This document shows positions 31,281 to 43,509 of a stretch of 64,000 nucleotides of DNA, piece after piece; positions within the stretch are counted from its first letter, which is position 1; each line of letters starts with the position of its first letter. The stretch is from Pseudomonadota bacterium (GTDB lineage Bacteria; Pseudomonadota; Alphaproteobacteria; Sphingomonadales; Sphingomonadaceae). The stretch lies in assembly GCA_021849075.1 (NCBI GenBank), contig JAJZTH010000009.1:1-64000 (forward strand), written 5' to 3'. The translations under genes were made by a program, and so were the position numbers. The notes beneath the pieces are model-generated. The model was not told the DNA's origin. It made no database searches and worked only from the letters and a program-made list of their open reading frames with translations.

Positions 31281-32624
31281 GTGTCCAATCATCTGGTTCA
31301 TATCATCGGCGGCGGCATGGCGGGGACGGAGGCGGCCTGGCAACTGGCGCAGGCCGGCATCCGCGTTCGCCTGTCCGAAATGCGTGGAACCGGGGACATG
31401 ACGCCCGCCCACCAGACCGAAGGGCTTGCCGAACTGGTCTGCTCCAACAGTTTCCGTTCCGACGATGCCGACAAGAGCGCCGTGGGCCTGCTGCATCAGG
31501 AAATGCGGCGGTTGGGTTCGCTGCTGATGGCGCAGGCGGAACCGGCCAAGGTGCCGGCCGGCTCTGCGCTGGCGGTCGACCGCCATGTCTTTTCCGATGG
31601 CGTCACCCGCGCGCTGGCGGAACATCCCAATGTGGAGATCGTGCGCGAGCGGATCGACACGCTGCCGACCGAAGGCATGACCATCGTCGCCACCGGCCCG
31701 CTGACCGCACCCGCGCTGGCGCAGAGCATCGGTCAGGCGGCGGGGATGGAGCATCTCGCTTTCTTCGACGCGATCGCCCCAGTCATCCATCATGACAGCA
31801 TCGACATGGAGCAATGCTGGATGGCCAATCGCTGGGACAAGATCGATGCCGGCGTTGGCGAGGGCAAGGATTATATCAACTGCCCGATGGACAAGGACCA
31901 GTATCAGGCATTCGTTCAGGGGCTGCTCGACGGCGAAAAGACCGAGTTCAAGGAATGGGAAAGCAACACCCCCTATTTCGAGGGCTGCATGCCGATCGAG
32001 GTGATGGCGTCGCGCGGACCGGAAACGCTGCGCCACGGCCCGATGAAGCCGATGGGCCTCGACAATCCGCGCACTGGCCGCTGGCCCTATGCCGTGGTGC
32101 AATTGCGGCAGGATAATGCGTCGGGCACGCTCTGGAACATGGTCGGCTTCCAGACCAAGCTGAAGCATGGCGCGCAGGTGGAATTGTTCCGCACCATCCC
32201 GGGGCTGGAGAAGGCGGAATTTGCGCGGCTGGGCGGACTGCATCGCAACACCTTCATCCAAAGCCCCAAGCTGCTCGACCCGACGCTGCGCCTGAAGAGC
32301 GCCCCGCATATCCGCTTCGCCGGGCAGATGACGGGCTGTGAAGGCTATGTCGAAAGCGGCGCCATCGGCTTGCTCGCCGGGCGTTTCGCCGCGGCGGAAC
32401 TATTGGGCCATGATCTGGCGCCGCCGCCTGCCGACACGGCGCTTGGCGCGCTGCTCGGCCATGTGACGGGCAATGTCGCGACCGCCGACTATCAGCCGAT
32501 GAACGTCAATTTCGGCCTGTTCCCGACGCTGGACGATGTGAAGAAAAAAAGCCGCAAGGAAGCCTATACCGCCCGCGCGCGCGCCTCTCTGGGGCAATGG
32601 ATGGGCGCGATGGAAATCGCCTGA
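31281..32624 (+). CDS. trmFO: Methylenetetrahydrofolate--tRNA-(uracil-5-)-methyltransferase
   Basis: [52 protein letters not shown]. Confidence 0.96.
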   Translation: MSNHLVHIIGGGMAGTEAAWQLAQAGIRVRLSEMRGTGDMTPAHQTEGLAELVCSNSFRSDDADKSAVGLLHQEMRRLGSLLMAQAEPAKVPAGSALAVDRHVFSDGVTRALAEHPNVEIVRERIDTLPTEGMTIVATGPLTAPALAQSIGQAAGMEHLAFFDAIAPVIHHDSIDMEQCWMANRWDKIDAGVGEGKDYINCPMDKDQYQAFVQGLLDGEKTEFKEWESNTPYFEGCMPIEVMASRGPETLRHGPMKPMGLDNPRTGRWPYAVVQLRQDNASGTLWNMVGFQTKLKHGAQVELFRTIPGLEKAEFARLGGLHRNTFIQSPKLLDPTLRLKSAPHIRFAGQMTGCEGYVESGAIGLLAGRFAAAELLGHDLAPPPADTALGALLGHVTGNVATADYQPMNVNFGLFPTLDDVKKKSRKEAYTARARASLGQWMGAMEIA

Positions 32625-32667
32625 CGCGCCACCCCGTTCGTCTCTATCGCCACGCTTTAAACATAAT

Positions 32668-32756
32668 CCGTTCGCCCTGAGCCTGTCGAAGGGCTGTACT
32701 CTTCTTCAGACCGTTTCTTTAGAAAAAGCGGGCTTCGACAAGCTCAGCCAGAACGG
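32668..32756. repeat. Dispersed palindromic repeat, family B
   Basis: CCGTTCGCCCTGAGCCTGTCGAAGGGC ... GGCTTCGACAAGCTCAGCCAGAACGG. Confidence 0.85.
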
Positions 32757-32789
32757 AGGCTGGGCGATCTCAATTTGACGCACGGCATT

Positions 32790-33254
32790 CTAGCATTTGC
32801 ACTTCGCCCTGACCGCCCTCTTGGGCGCGGTGGCCGCAAATTCCGCCGGGGTCAGCCTGCCGTCCTTGTCGGCGTCCGCCATGCCGAAACGGTCGGCGGT
32901 CGCGACCGCCCATTCCTCGAAGGACAAGAGGTTGTCGCCATCCTTGTCCAGCGCCTTGAACGCCTTGGTGCGGCTGCCCATCATCTCGACCCGGGTGATC
33001 AGGCCGTCGCGGTTCCGGTCGTAGCGGGCAAAGCGCCTTTCCTCGCGGCTTTGCGGGCTGGCCTCACCGGGCATGGGCGGCGCATCGCCCACCGCATCGG
33101 GATCACCCTCGGGCAGTTCCTCGACTTGTGGCGGAGGCGGCTGCGCGACGGCCAGTTGCGGCGCGGGCGCAATGTCGGCCCGGCCCTGCCACCAGAACAG
33201 CCCGCCCGCGACCAGCAGCAGCGCCGCCATACCCCCCGCCAGCATTCGCCCCAT
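32790..33254 (-). CDS. EF-hand domain protein with N-terminal membrane anchor
   Basis: YDRNRDGLITRVEM, LDKDGDNLLSFEEW, ADKDGRLTPAEF. Confidence 0.88.
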   Translation of the reverse strand: MGRMLAGGMAALLLVAGGLFWWQGRADIAPAPQLAVAQPPPPQVEELPEGDPDAVGDAPPMPGEASPQSREERRFARYDRNRDGLITRVEMMGSRTKAFKALDKDGDNLLSFEEWAVATADRFGMADADKDGRLTPAEFAATAPKRAVRAKCKC

Positions 33255-33300
33255 GCCTAACGCCCCCTTCAACCGCGTGAAGAGGAATTATGCCGATCCG

Positions 33301-33966
33301 TCAGCGCCCTACAAGCGCGATCCGCAGCAACCGCCACGCCAATGCCCGTGATATGCCCAGCGGCGCGCCCTGCCCCGCCAGCACATCCTGCCGCGCCAGG
33401 GTGAAAGCGATCCTCAGCGGTTTCCATCCACGCGGCCAGCGCGCCTGCTCCGCTGCCAGCAGCAAATCCCGCGCCATCGTCAACGCCGCATCCCGCAACG
33501 CCGGATCATCGACATGACCGATCAGATCCCACAATGCCCAGACCTGCCCTGCCCCCAACAGCCATTCGGGCGCATCCGCCACGTCCGCCAGCGCCCGGAA
33601 CAGCCCACCGCCGCGCCCGACCGCATAATCGCGCAGCCCCTGCGCATCGATTTCCGGCTCGACCACCAGCACTTCCCAGCCGTCGATCATCGCCACCAGC
33701 CCGGGCGCAGCCATCGCGCCGCAGTCCCGCATCGCGTCCACAACCGGTTCGCCCTGCCCCTTGCGCGCGTCCGCATCCTCGACAACGTCATTCCACCAGG
33801 CGAGGCGCATCTGCCCGATCGCCGCTTCGCTGGTGGTGCGCGCGACCTTGGCCAGCCGCGCGTCGAAGGCCCAGATCGCCCGATGCCGCTCCGCATCGCG
33901 TCCGGCATGCGCGCTCAGCAACAGCGCCAGCGGCGCGACTTCGCTCTCTGCGATCATGGCGCGCAC
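33301..33966 (-). CDS. Squalene/phytoene synthase family protein
   Basis: AIWAFDARLAKVARTTSEAAIGQMRLAWWNDVVED. Confidence 0.78.
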   Translation of the reverse strand: MRAMIAESEVAPLALLLSAHAGRDAERHRAIWAFDARLAKVARTTSEAAIGQMRLAWWNDVVEDADARKGQGEPVVDAMRDCGAMAAPGLVAMIDGWEVLVVEPEIDAQGLRDYAVGRGGGLFRALADVADAPEWLLGAGQVWALWDLIGHVDDPALRDAALTMARDLLLAAEQARWPRGWKPLRIAFTLARQDVLAGQGAPLGISRALAWRLLRIALVGR

Positions 33967-34091
33967 CGGCGCTTTTGGGCGGCGACGCGGATTATCGGGA
34001 ATTTAACCATCTTCCTCATACACATTCTAACGAGTGGAATTGCATAGCCGTTCGGCTGCCCAAATCAGATGCAGGGGGCGTCGGGCGCGAC

Positions 34092-36125
34092 ATGAGTGAT
34101 TGCGAGCAAATGGGCAAGACAAAGGATCGGCAATTGGGCTTTCTGGGGCGGCTGGCGAAGAATCAGGCGGGCAACACCATGGCGATCGTCGCTGCGGCGA
34201 TCATCCCGCTCGCCGCGCTGATCGGCGGCGGTCTGGACATGGGCCGCGCCTATATGGCCCGCGCCCGCTTGCAACAGGCATGCGACGCCGCAGCCCTAGC
34301 CGGTCGCCGCGCCATGACCGGCTCAACCATGTCTTCGTCCGATATTACCGAAGCAACGAAATTCTTCAATTTCAACTTCCCGCAGGGCACATTCCAGTCC
34401 GAGCCATTCACGCCCGTCATCCGAAGCAAGCCGGGCGAAACGACCACGGTGCAGGTGACCGCCGCGACCACCATGCCGACCACGGTCATGAAGATTTTCA
34501 AATACACCACTCTGCCGCTGGAGGTGACATGCGAGAGCCGGTTCGACATCGGCAACACCGACGTCATGCTGGTGCTCGACACCACGGGGTCGATGTCCTC
34601 CTCCATCTCGGATGGCAAAGGCGGCACGACGACGCGCCTCGCTGCGCTCAAGCAGGCCGTCAAGGACTTCTACGATACGCTGGGCGCGGGATCGGACATC
34701 ACCGGCCGCATCCGCTATGGCTTCATGCCCTATAGTTCGACGGTCAATGTCGGCTACCAATTGCCGTCGGCCATGCTGGTGGGTGGCAGAACCGGCGAAA
34801 CATGGAATTACCAGACCCGCCGCCGTTACATCAGCAGCTATAATGACAATACCGATTATGTCGGCTGGACCTACACATCTGGGAGCGTTTCAGACCCGGC
34901 ACCTTATAGCAGCAACAGCGTATCCAGCAGTTCCAATTGCAACGCTCCCGGCAACACAAAAAACACGACCACCAACAACCCGACTACGACAAGCAGCACT
35001 GATTCCAACGGGGTCATCACCAACACGACCTCTACCACGCGCGTCACCAATGGCAGCGCCTACAGCGCCAGTTTCTCGCAGGATCCCGGCTATTGGCAGG
35101 GTAGCGGATGGAACCGCCGCTGGGTGCAACCGACATCGGGCACCTGCACGATCACGCGGCAGGTGTGGACCAACTATCTCGAAACCAAGTCCGAGAAGAC
35201 CACGCGCACGCCGCAGTATAGCTGGGAATATGGGCAATATCCGCTAGATGTGTCCAGCTACATCACCGGCAACGCGGTCTCCAACCCGGCCTATCACAGC
35301 AGTTCGCCCAACGATGCCTATGGCAATGCCGTGCCGTCCAGCACAACTTGGTCTGGCTGTATCGAAGAGCGCAAAACCGACAATACGATCACCGCCAGCA
35401 CATCGACGGCGTCCATCCCTGACGACGCGCATGACCTTAACGTCGACGAACTGCCGGAAGACACCGACACCCGATGGCGGCCGCACTGGCCGGAGGTCGA
35501 ATTTACGCGCGACGGCTCTTACCTCAACAATGCCAACCGCATCAGCGGCGGATGGAACGCCTGCCCCAGCCAGTCGCGTCGCCTGACCAGCTATGCCAAC
35601 CGCACGACTGCGCCAACCGGACAGTCAAGCAGCTTTAACAGCTATGTCGACGGTCTGATCGCCGTAGGTGGCACCTACCATGATATCGGCATGATCTGGG
35701 GCGCGCGCTTCCTGTCACCCACCGGCATTTTCGCCGGCGACAATGCCGCCGCGCCCAATGGTTTCAACATCTCGCGCCACATCGTCTTCATGACGGATGG
35801 TGACATGAGTGCTTACCAAGGCGTCTATGGCGCCTATGGCTATCAGTTGCTGGACGGCCGCGTCGCCGCAACCAACAGCAGCGACACCAGCCTGACCGCC
35901 ATCCACAACAACCGACTGACGATGCTGTGCAACTCGATCAAGGGCATGGGCATCACCGTCTGGGTGATCGGCTTCCGCAACAAGTCGGAAGGCGATATTC
36001 AGGCTCCGTTACAGGGCTGCGCCACTTCCTCCAACCACTGGACCATGGCCTATACCGCCTCGGCGCTCAGCGAGAAGTTCAGGGATATCGCCAAAAATAT
36101 CGGCGGATTGCGGCTGTCGCAATGA
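34092..36125 (+). CDS. TadG-like pilus-assembly protein with vWA domain
   Basis: KNQAGNTMAIVAAAIIPLAALIGGGLDMGRAYMARARLQQACDAAALAGRR; DVMLVLDTTGSMSSS; HIVFMTDGDMSAY. Confidence 0.92.
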   Translation: MSDCEQMGKTKDRQLGFLGRLAKNQAGNTMAIVAAAIIPLAALIGGGLDMGRAYMARARLQQACDAAALAGRRAMTGSTMSSSDITEATKFFNFNFPQGTFQSEPFTPVIRSKPGETTTVQVTAATTMPTTVMKIFKYTTLPLEVTCESRFDIGNTDVMLVLDTTGSMSSSISDGKGGTTTRLAALKQAVKDFYDTLGAGSDITGRIRYGFMPYSSTVNVGYQLPSAMLVGGRTGETWNYQTRRRYISSYNDNTDYVGWTYTSGSVSDPAPYSSNSVSSSSNCNAPGNTKNTTTNNPTTTSSTDSNGVITNTTSTTRVTNGSAYSASFSQDPGYWQGSGWNRRWVQPTSGTCTITRQVWTNYLETKSEKTTRTPQYSWEYGQYPLDVSSYITGNAVSNPAYHSSSPNDAYGNAVPSSTTWSGCIEERKTDNTITASTSTASIPDDAHDLNVDELPEDTDTRWRPHWPEVEFTRDGSYLNNANRISGGWNACPSQSRRLTSYANRTTAPTGQSSSFNSYVDGLIAVGGTYHDIGMIWGARFLSPTGIFAGDNAAAPNGFNISRHIVFMTDGDMSAYQGVYGAYGYQLLDGRVAATNSSDTSLTAIHNNRLTMLCNSIKGMGITVWVIGFRNKSEGDIQAPLQGCATSSNHWTMAYTASALSEKFRDIAKNIGGLRLSQ

Positions 36126-36709
36126 TCCGGCGCTTTTTCACCCGGCTGCTCGGCAATGCGCGCGGTGCGACCTTGCTGGAATTCGGCCTGATCTCACCGA
36201 TGCTGATCCTCACCCTCATGGGGATTGGCGACCTGGCCTATCAATCCTATCTGCGCGCCGTAACGCGGGGCGTGCTGGAAAAGGCGGCGCGAGCCGCCTC
36301 GGTCGGCACCCTCAACACCACCCAGATCGACGCCTATATCGAAGCGCAGATGGCGGCCATCAACTCAAAGAACGGCACAACGTCGACCACCAAGAAAAGC
36401 TATTACAACTTCTCGCGCGTCGGCAAGCCGGAGAAGATCACGACCGACACCGCCCCGCTGGGCAGCTATAATGCCGGCGACTGTTATGAGGACGCCAATG
36501 GCAATGGCAGCTATGACACGAACAGCGGGTCCACCGGACTGGGCGGTGCGGACGACATCGTCTATTATGAAGTGACCGTATCGATGCCGCGCATGTTCCC
36601 CATGGCCAAGCTGCTGGGATGGAGCGCCACCCAGACCGCATCCGCCACCACCATGGTCCGCAACCAGCCCTGGTCCAACCAGAGCACACCGGCGATCCGC
36701 TGCTCATGA
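36122..36709 (+). CDS. TadE/TadG-family pilus-assembly protein
   Basis: RGATLLEFGLISPMLILTLMGIGDLAYQSYLRAV; ATGA overlap with the previous gene. Confidence 0.88.
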   Translation: MIRRFFTRLLGNARGATLLEFGLISPMLILTLMGIGDLAYQSYLRAVTRGVLEKAARAASVGTLNTTQIDAYIEAQMAAINSKNGTTSTTKKSYYNFSRVGKPEKITTDTAPLGSYNAGDCYEDANGNGSYDTNSGSTGLGGADDIVYYEVTVSMPRMFPMAKLLGWSATQTASATTMVRNQPWSNQSTPAIRCS

Positions 36710-37368
36710 TCACCTCCCATCGCCTTCGCCTGCTGCTTGGCCGCCTGCGCCGCGATGATCGCGGTCTGGCGCTGATCGAATTCGCCTTCTCGCTGCCGGT
36801 GCTGCTGATCCTGTGCATGGCGGGTCTGGAATGCGCCAATCTGGCTCTGGCTCATCTGCGCGTCAGTCAGGTCGCCATGTTGGTGGCCGACAATGCGGCG
36901 CGCGTGCGCACATCGATCGACGAAGCCGACGTCAACGAGATCATGACCGGCGCGGATCTTTCATCGGCATCGCTCAAGCTGAAGGATAATGGCCGCATCT
37001 TTCTGTCCGATCTGGAGCCGAACGGCCTGACCGGATCGAACGAAGGCCAATATATACGCTGGCAGCGTTGCTGGGGCAGCGGGCCTTTCATTTCCAGCTA
37101 TGGCGTCGCCAATGACGGCAAGACGAATTCCAGCATGCGCGACGGCATGGGTCCGGGCACCACCGCCACAACCAAGGTGAAGTCGGCCAGCGGCACCGCC
37201 GTCATGTTCGTGGAAGTCGCCTATACTTATCAGCCGCTGATCACCAATGCCCTCTTCGGCAACAAGATCATCCGTTACTCCAGCGCGTTCAACGTGCGCG
37301 AACGGACTGATCAGGCGATCAAGAATGCGGGCAATCTGGGCACATCTGCCACCGCTTCCTGTAGCTGA
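36706..37368 (+). CDS. TadE/TadG-family pilus-assembly protein
   Basis: DRGLALIEFAFSLPVLLILCMAGLECANLALA; ATGA overlap with the previous gene. Confidence 0.88.
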   Translation: MITSHRLRLLLGRLRRDDRGLALIEFAFSLPVLLILCMAGLECANLALAHLRVSQVAMLVADNAARVRTSIDEADVNEIMTGADLSSASLKLKDNGRIFLSDLEPNGLTGSNEGQYIRWQRCWGSGPFISSYGVANDGKTNSSMRDGMGPGTTATTKVKSASGTAVMFVEVAYTYQPLITNALFGNKIIRYSSAFNVRERTDQAIKNAGNLGTSATASCS

Positions 37369-37431
37369 AGCGGCTGGCGGCGTGCGATCAGCTTCGCTTC
37401 GTGCGAAGCCGACAGATTTGCCACTGATATG

Positions 37432-37465
37432 AAAAAGGGCGGCCCTTCCGAGCCGCCCTTTTCTG
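37432..37465. terminator. Bidirectional intrinsic terminator
   Basis: AAAAGGGCGGC / GCCGCCCTTTT between convergent tadE-like and pdhB. Confidence 0.85.
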
Positions 37466-37484
37466 TTTCGACCGTTGTCCAGCC

Positions 37485-38858
37485 TTATTTGTAGCAGACC
37501 TTCTTGGCCGCTTCGACCACGCGGGCCGCATCGATCAACGCCGCCTTTTCCAGGTTCGCGGCATAAGGCAGCGGCACATCTTCATTGGTGACGCGCAGGA
37601 CCGGGGCGTCGAGATCGTCGAAGCCCTTTTCCATGACCACGGCGGCAATTTCCGACGCGATCGAGCAGGTCGGCCAGCCTTCTTCCACCACCACCAGGCG
37701 GTTGGTCTTCTTCAGGCTTTCCAGCACCGTTGCGGTGTCGAGCGGGCGCAGCGTGCGCAGGTCGATCACTTCGGCGTCGATGCCCTCTGCCGCCAGCGTT
37801 TCCGCCGCGTCGAGCGCGAGGCCCACGCCGATCGAGTAGCTGACCAGCGTGACGTCCTTGCCCGGACGCATGATGCGCGCCTTGCCGATCGGCAGGACAT
37901 AATCGTCCACCTTGGGCACGTCGAAGCTGCGACCATAGAGAAGTTCATTCTCCAGGAACACGACCGGGTCGGTCGAGCGGATCGCAGCCTTCAACAGGCC
38001 CTTGGCATCGGCCGCGTCATAGGGCGCGATGACGATCAGGCCGGGGACGGCGGCATACCAGGGACCGTAATTCTGGCTGTGCTGCGCGCCGACGCGGCTG
38101 GCCGCACCGTTGGGACCACGGAACACGATCGGGCAGCGCATCTGGCCGCCGGACATATAGTTGGTCTTTGCCGCCGAGTTGATGATGTGGTCGATCGCCT
38201 GCATGGCGAAGTTGAACGTCATGAACTCGATGACCGGACGCAGGCCGCCCATGGCCGCACCCGCGCCGATGCCGGCAAAGCCATATTCGGTGATCGGCGT
38301 ATCGATGACACGCTTTGCGCCAAACTCGTCCAGCAGGCCCTGCGTAACCTTGTAGGCGCCCTGATATTCGGCGACTTCCTCGCCCATCACGAAGACGCGC
38401 TCATCCTTGCGCATTTCTTCGGCCATGGCGTCGCGCAGCGCTTCGCGGACGGTCGTCTTCACATATTCGGTGCCTTCGGGCAGCGCCGGGTCGGCGACGG
38501 TGGCCTTGGCTTCCGACGCCAGCTTGGACGTGCCGCTTTCGGCCTTCTTGGGCGCTTCATCGGTCTTTGGCGCTGCGGCGGCAGGCGCAGCAGTCGGAGC
38601 GGCAACCGCGTCGCCGCCTTCGCCCGCCATCGTCGCGATGACGGTGCCGACCTTCACGCCTTCGGTGCCTTCGGCGATCATGATCTGACCGATCTTGCCT
38701 TCATCGACGGCTTCGAATTCCATCGTCGCCTTGTCCGTCTCGATCTCGGCGAGAATGTCGCCGGACTTCACTTCGTCGCCTTCCTTCACCAGCCACTTGG
38801 CCAGCGTGCCCTCTTCCATCGTCGGCGAGAGCGCCGGCATCTTGATTTCGATACCCAT
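37485..38858 (-). CDS. pdhB: Pyruvate dehydrogenase E1 beta subunit with N-terminal lipoyl domain
   Basis: [30 protein letters not shown]...[11 protein letters not shown] lipoyl domain; [27 protein letters not shown]. Confidence 0.95.
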   Translation of the reverse strand: MGIEIKMPALSPTMEEGTLAKWLVKEGDEVKSGDILAEIETDKATMEFEAVDEGKIGQIMIAEGTEGVKVGTVIATMAGEGGDAVAAPTAAPAAAAPKTDEAPKKAESGTSKLASEAKATVADPALPEGTEYVKTTVREALRDAMAEEMRKDERVFVMGEEVAEYQGAYKVTQGLLDEFGAKRVIDTPITEYGFAGIGAGAAMGGLRPVIEFMTFNFAMQAIDHIINSAAKTNYMSGGQMRCPIVFRGPNGAASRVGAQHSQNYGPWYAAVPGLIVIAPYDAADAKGLLKAAIRSTDPVVFLENELLYGRSFDVPKVDDYVLPIGKARIMRPGKDVTLVSYSIGVGLALDAAETLAAEGIDAEVIDLRTLRPLDTATVLESLKKTNRLVVVEEGWPTCSIASEIAAVVMEKGFDDLDAPVLRVTNEDVPLPYAANLEKAALIDAARVVEAAKKVCYK

Positions 38859-39937
38859 TAATATTGCTCCACCAGCACGTCGGTATAGAGTTCAGCCAGT
38901 TCCGGTTCGGGTGAGGTTTCGGCGAAGTCGGCGGCTTCGGCCACGACCTTGCGGATGTCCTGATCGATCACCTTGATTTCGTCTTCGCTGACGCCGGCTT
39001 CGATCAGATATTTCTTCACGCCCTCGATCGGGTCGGACTTGTCGCGCATCGCCTGCACTTCCTCGCGCGAGCGATATTTGGCGGGGTCGGACATGGAGTG
39101 ACCGCGATAGCGATAGGTCTTCATTTCCAGCAGGATCGGGCCATTGCCCTCCTGCACCCACTTGAGCGCTTCCTCAGTCGCGCCGCGCACGGCCAGAACG
39201 TCCATGCCGTCGACCTGAATGCCGGGAATACGGAAGCTTTCGCCGCGGCGATAGAGTTGATCTTCCGACGAAGCGCGGTTGACGCTGGTGCCCATGGCGT
39301 ACTGGTTGTTTTCGATCACGAAGATGATCGGCAGCTTCCACAGTTCGGCCATGTTGAACGATTCATAGACCTGGCCCTGGTTGGCCGCGCCATCGCCGAA
39401 ATAGGCGACGCACACGCCGCCATCATTATTGTACTTGTGCGCAAAGCCCAGGCCCGCGCCCAGCGACACCTGCGCGCCGACGATGCCATGGCCGCCGAAG
39501 AACTTATGTTCGACGCTGAACATGTGCATCGAACCGCCCTTGCCGCGCGAAATGCCCGCTTCACGGCCGGTCAGTTCGGCCATGATGACCTTGGGATCAA
39601 TGCCATAGGCCAGCATGTGGCCATGGTCGCGATAACCGGTGATAACGCTGTCTTTGCCGGGCTTCAAAGCCGACTGGATGCCAACGGCAACCGCTTCCTG
39701 ACCGATATAGAGGTGGCAGAAGCCGCCGATGAAACCCAGGCCGTACAACTGGCCGGCCTTTTCCTCGAAACGACGGATCAGGACCATCTGCCGATAAAAT
39801 TCCAGCAGCTCTTCCTTGCTGGCCTTATAATCGGTCGGCGTTTCCGGGCGCGGCCGGTTATGGTCCGCACCGGCAGCGGCGGGTGCAGCCGCCTTTGCCT
39901 TTGCGCTTGCTGCGCGCGGCGTGGTTGGTTTCGCCAA
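38858..39937 (-). CDS. pdhA: Pyruvate dehydrogenase E1 alpha subunit
   Basis: [51 protein letters not shown] start with AAGGA SD (start inferred). Confidence 0.93.
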   Translation of the reverse strand: MAKPTTPRAASAKAKAAAPAAAGADHNRPRPETPTDYKASKEELLEFYRQMVLIRRFEEKAGQLYGLGFIGGFCHLYIGQEAVAVGIQSALKPGKDSVITGYRDHGHMLAYGIDPKVIMAELTGREAGISRGKGGSMHMFSVEHKFFGGHGIVGAQVSLGAGLGFAHKYNNDGGVCVAYFGDGAANQGQVYESFNMAELWKLPIIFVIENNQYAMGTSVNRASSEDQLYRRGESFRIPGIQVDGMDVLAVRGATEEALKWVQEGNGPILLEMKTYRYRGHSMSDPAKYRSREEVQAMRDKSDPIEGVKKYLIEAGVSEDEIKVIDQDIRKVVAEAADFAETSPEPELAELYTDVLVEQY

Positions 39938-40167
39938 GGCTATTATCCTTTTGCGTGGGGTAGGATGGAAGGAAGCCCGATATAGCGGCAGAGTTGCATA
40001 TATTGCAACTGCAGACCCCCGGAATCCGGCCAGAACCAATAGCTATTACCGAAAATTGATGGCTTTGAACGGCCTGTTCACGCACTAGCAAAACGCGCTC
40101 GCAGCAAAATTGCGAGGACGCGGTTTTCTGCGCAAAATCCTTTCGCGGACATCACGCTTCCGTAAGG

Positions 40168-40479
40168 TCAGTTGAGCGGCACGACCACTTCGTCATGATG
40201 AATCACGCCCAGTTGGCGGCGGATCAATTCGTCGCTCAGGTCCGGGTCGACGCGGCGCGGATTGAGCAGGTCGACGCGATTGCGCAATTCGGCCTGGGCA
40301 TGGCGGGTCTGCTTGAGTTCAGCCTGCGCAGCATGCAACTGACGCGAATAATCGCCCCACGCCAGCACCCCGTTCGAACCCAGCACGACATAGCCGGCGA
40401 AGAACAGCAGCAAAAGCAGCGCTATCGCCGGGCCAAGAGCCGAAAACAGAAGCAGACGAAGTTTAGCGATGTGCGCCAT
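40168..40479 (-). CDS. FtsB/DivIC-family septum formation initiator
   Basis: Single TM followed by coiled coil (YSRQLHAAQAELKQTRHAQAELRNRVDLLNP), adjacent to pdh and eno. Confidence 0.8.
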   Translation of the reverse strand: MAHIAKLRLLLFSALGPAIALLLLLFFAGYVVLGSNGVLAWGDYSRQLHAAQAELKQTRHAQAELRNRVDLLNPRRVDPDLSDELIRRQLGVIHHDEVVVPLN

Positions 40480-40503
40480 ATGCCAGATGAATCACAGGAA
40501 AAG

Positions 40504-40543
40504 GCCGGCCGCAAGCGAAAAATGATGCGCTTGCGGCCGGCCG
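40504..40543 (-). terminator. Intrinsic terminator of eno
   Basis: GGCCGGCCGCAAGCG / CGCTTGCGGCCGGCC 15-bp arms, followed on the minus strand by TTTTCC. Confidence 0.8.
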
Positions 40544-40556
40544 TGTTTTTCAGCAT

Positions 40557-41888
<1,332 letters not shown>

Positions 41889-42057
41889 TTAGCCAGCACC
41901 ATCCGGCTTGGCAATGCAGGGGGTTGCGCGATCGGAAAAAATGCCGATGCTCAAAATGTAACGGCAACGGAACTGTAGGCTGCCGCCAAGCATTTGGAGC
42001 ATGAATGGTTGCCGCGCGCAGCGGTCGACATGCTGCATCGAAGGGAGACTGAGGACG

Positions 42058-42699
42058 ATGGCTGACACCCCCGAAACCCCGCCCGTCAAGCGCGGCCGGA
42101 AGCCTGCCGCCGCCGGGGCGAAGCCGGCAAAGGCGAAACCCGCCAAGGCGTCCGCCACCTCCGCGCCGGCAAAGACGGCGGCAGTCAAGGCGGCTCCGGT
42201 CAAGAAGGCCGCAACGCGCAAGGCGCCCGCCGCGAAGAAGCCCGGCAACGGCGCCGCGTCGCATGGCTGGACCGCCCAGATCGCGCCGATCAAGGCGCAG
42301 GCGGAAAAAGCGGCGAAGGTTGCGACCGACAAGTTCAATTCGGTCGACTGGAAGGCGCATATCGATCCGATCAAGGAGCAGGCCGGCAAGACCGCCAAGT
42401 CCGCCGCTGGCGCAGCCAAGGACAAGACCGGCACCGCCATGCAGAGCCTGGCCAAGCTGATTTCGGACACCGCCGGTACGGTCGATGCCAAGCTTGGCCC
42501 GCAATATGGCGACTATGCGCGCCAGGCAGCCCAGCAAGTGGCTGGCGCCGCAGACACGCTGGAAAGCAAGGATGTCGATCAGTTGATGGACGAAGCGCGC
42601 GATTTCGTGCGCAAAAGCCCTGCGGTCGCGATCGGCGCGGCGGCGGTGGTCGGCTATGTTCTGATGCGCCTGGCCAAAGGGTCCGACGACAAGGCGTGA
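42058..42699 (+). CDS. Protein with Ala/Lys/Pro-rich H1-like N-terminus and ElaB/YqjD-like C-terminus
   Basis: KPAKAKPAKASATSAPAKTAAVKAAPVKKAATRKAPAAKK; C-terminal DFVRKSPAVAIGAAAVVGYVLMRL anchor. Confidence 0.7.
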   Translation: MADTPETPPVKRGRKPAAAGAKPAKAKPAKASATSAPAKTAAVKAAPVKKAATRKAPAAKKPGNGAASHGWTAQIAPIKAQAEKAAKVATDKFNSVDWKAHIDPIKEQAGKTAKSAAGAAKDKTGTAMQSLAKLISDTAGTVDAKLGPQYGDYARQAAQQVAGAADTLESKDVDQLMDEARDFVRKSPAVAIGAAAVVGYVLMRLAKGSDDKA

Positions 42700-42778
42700 A
42701 TGATCAGCCCCGGTAGCGGGGCCGAACCTGATTTCGGGCGGCGGGTCAGCCTGCCGCCCTTCCCACGCAATAGCCCGC

Positions 42779-43189
42779 ATGGCGGGGCGGAGGGCCATCT
42801 TGATTGAAGAGCCAGCGGAAACGGCGGTGACGCCGCACACCGACGGGCAGGATGAAGCCGCGCCCGACGAATCGGTGCGCGATAGCTTCTCGCGTCTTTA
42901 CGCCGATGCGCGCGCCTATGCCGGCGCCGAGGCGCAGAAGCAGAAATTGCGCGCCGGCATCGTTGCGACCGGCGTGCGCAATGCAGCGATATTGGCTGTC
43001 GTGGCGTTGATCCTGGCCTTTGCCAGCATCGTCGCGCTGCTGATCGGCCTCATCATCGCCCTTGCCCAGCATGTCGGCCCGCTATGGAGCACGCTGATCG
43101 TGGTCGGCGGCGCATTGCTGATCGCCGTGCTGCTGCTGCTGCTGGCAAAGGGGTGCGTCGGCCGGATGATGAAGGCGATCAAACCATGA
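42779..43189 (+). CDS. Phage-holin-3_6-like (DUF1469) membrane protein
   Basis: DSFSRLYADARAYAGAEAQKQKLRAGIV followed by two TM helices. Confidence 0.7.
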   Translation: MAGRRAILIEEPAETAVTPHTDGQDEAAPDESVRDSFSRLYADARAYAGAEAQKQKLRAGIVATGVRNAAILAVVALILAFASIVALLIGLIIALAQHVGPLWSTLIVVGGALLIAVLLLLLAKGCVGRMMKAIKP

Positions 43190-43509
43190 GCAAGGAAGCA
43201 GCCTATCGTGCAGCCTGCGTCCGCGCCGACGATACGCGCGCGCAACTGGCTGTCAGCGCGCAGGCGGCAAAGGCGCGGATCGCGCCGGCCCGCCTGAAGC
43301 AGGATGCCGTGACGAAGGTGAAGGCATCGGCGCTCGATGGCGTCGCCTATGCCGCGGCTAAGGCGCAGCAGCGTCCTGTCGCAATCGGCGCAGCAGCCGC
43401 CGCCTTTGGATTATTCCTGGCCCGTCGCCCATTGGCGGCACTTTTCGGACGCTTATATGTTCGTTTCAGGAAGCAAGACACCGATTTACCGGAGATTGAT
43501 GATGGCTGA
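43186..43509 (+). CDS. Small hypothetical protein in envelope cluster
   Basis: ATGA overlap with the upstream gene; RPVAIGAAAAAFGLFLARRPL hydrophobic segment. Confidence 0.65.
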   Translation: MSKEAAYRAACVRADDTRAQLAVSAQAAKARIAPARLKQDAVTKVKASALDGVAYAAAKAQQRPVAIGAAAAAFGLFLARRPLAALFGRLYVRFRKQDTDLPEIDDG

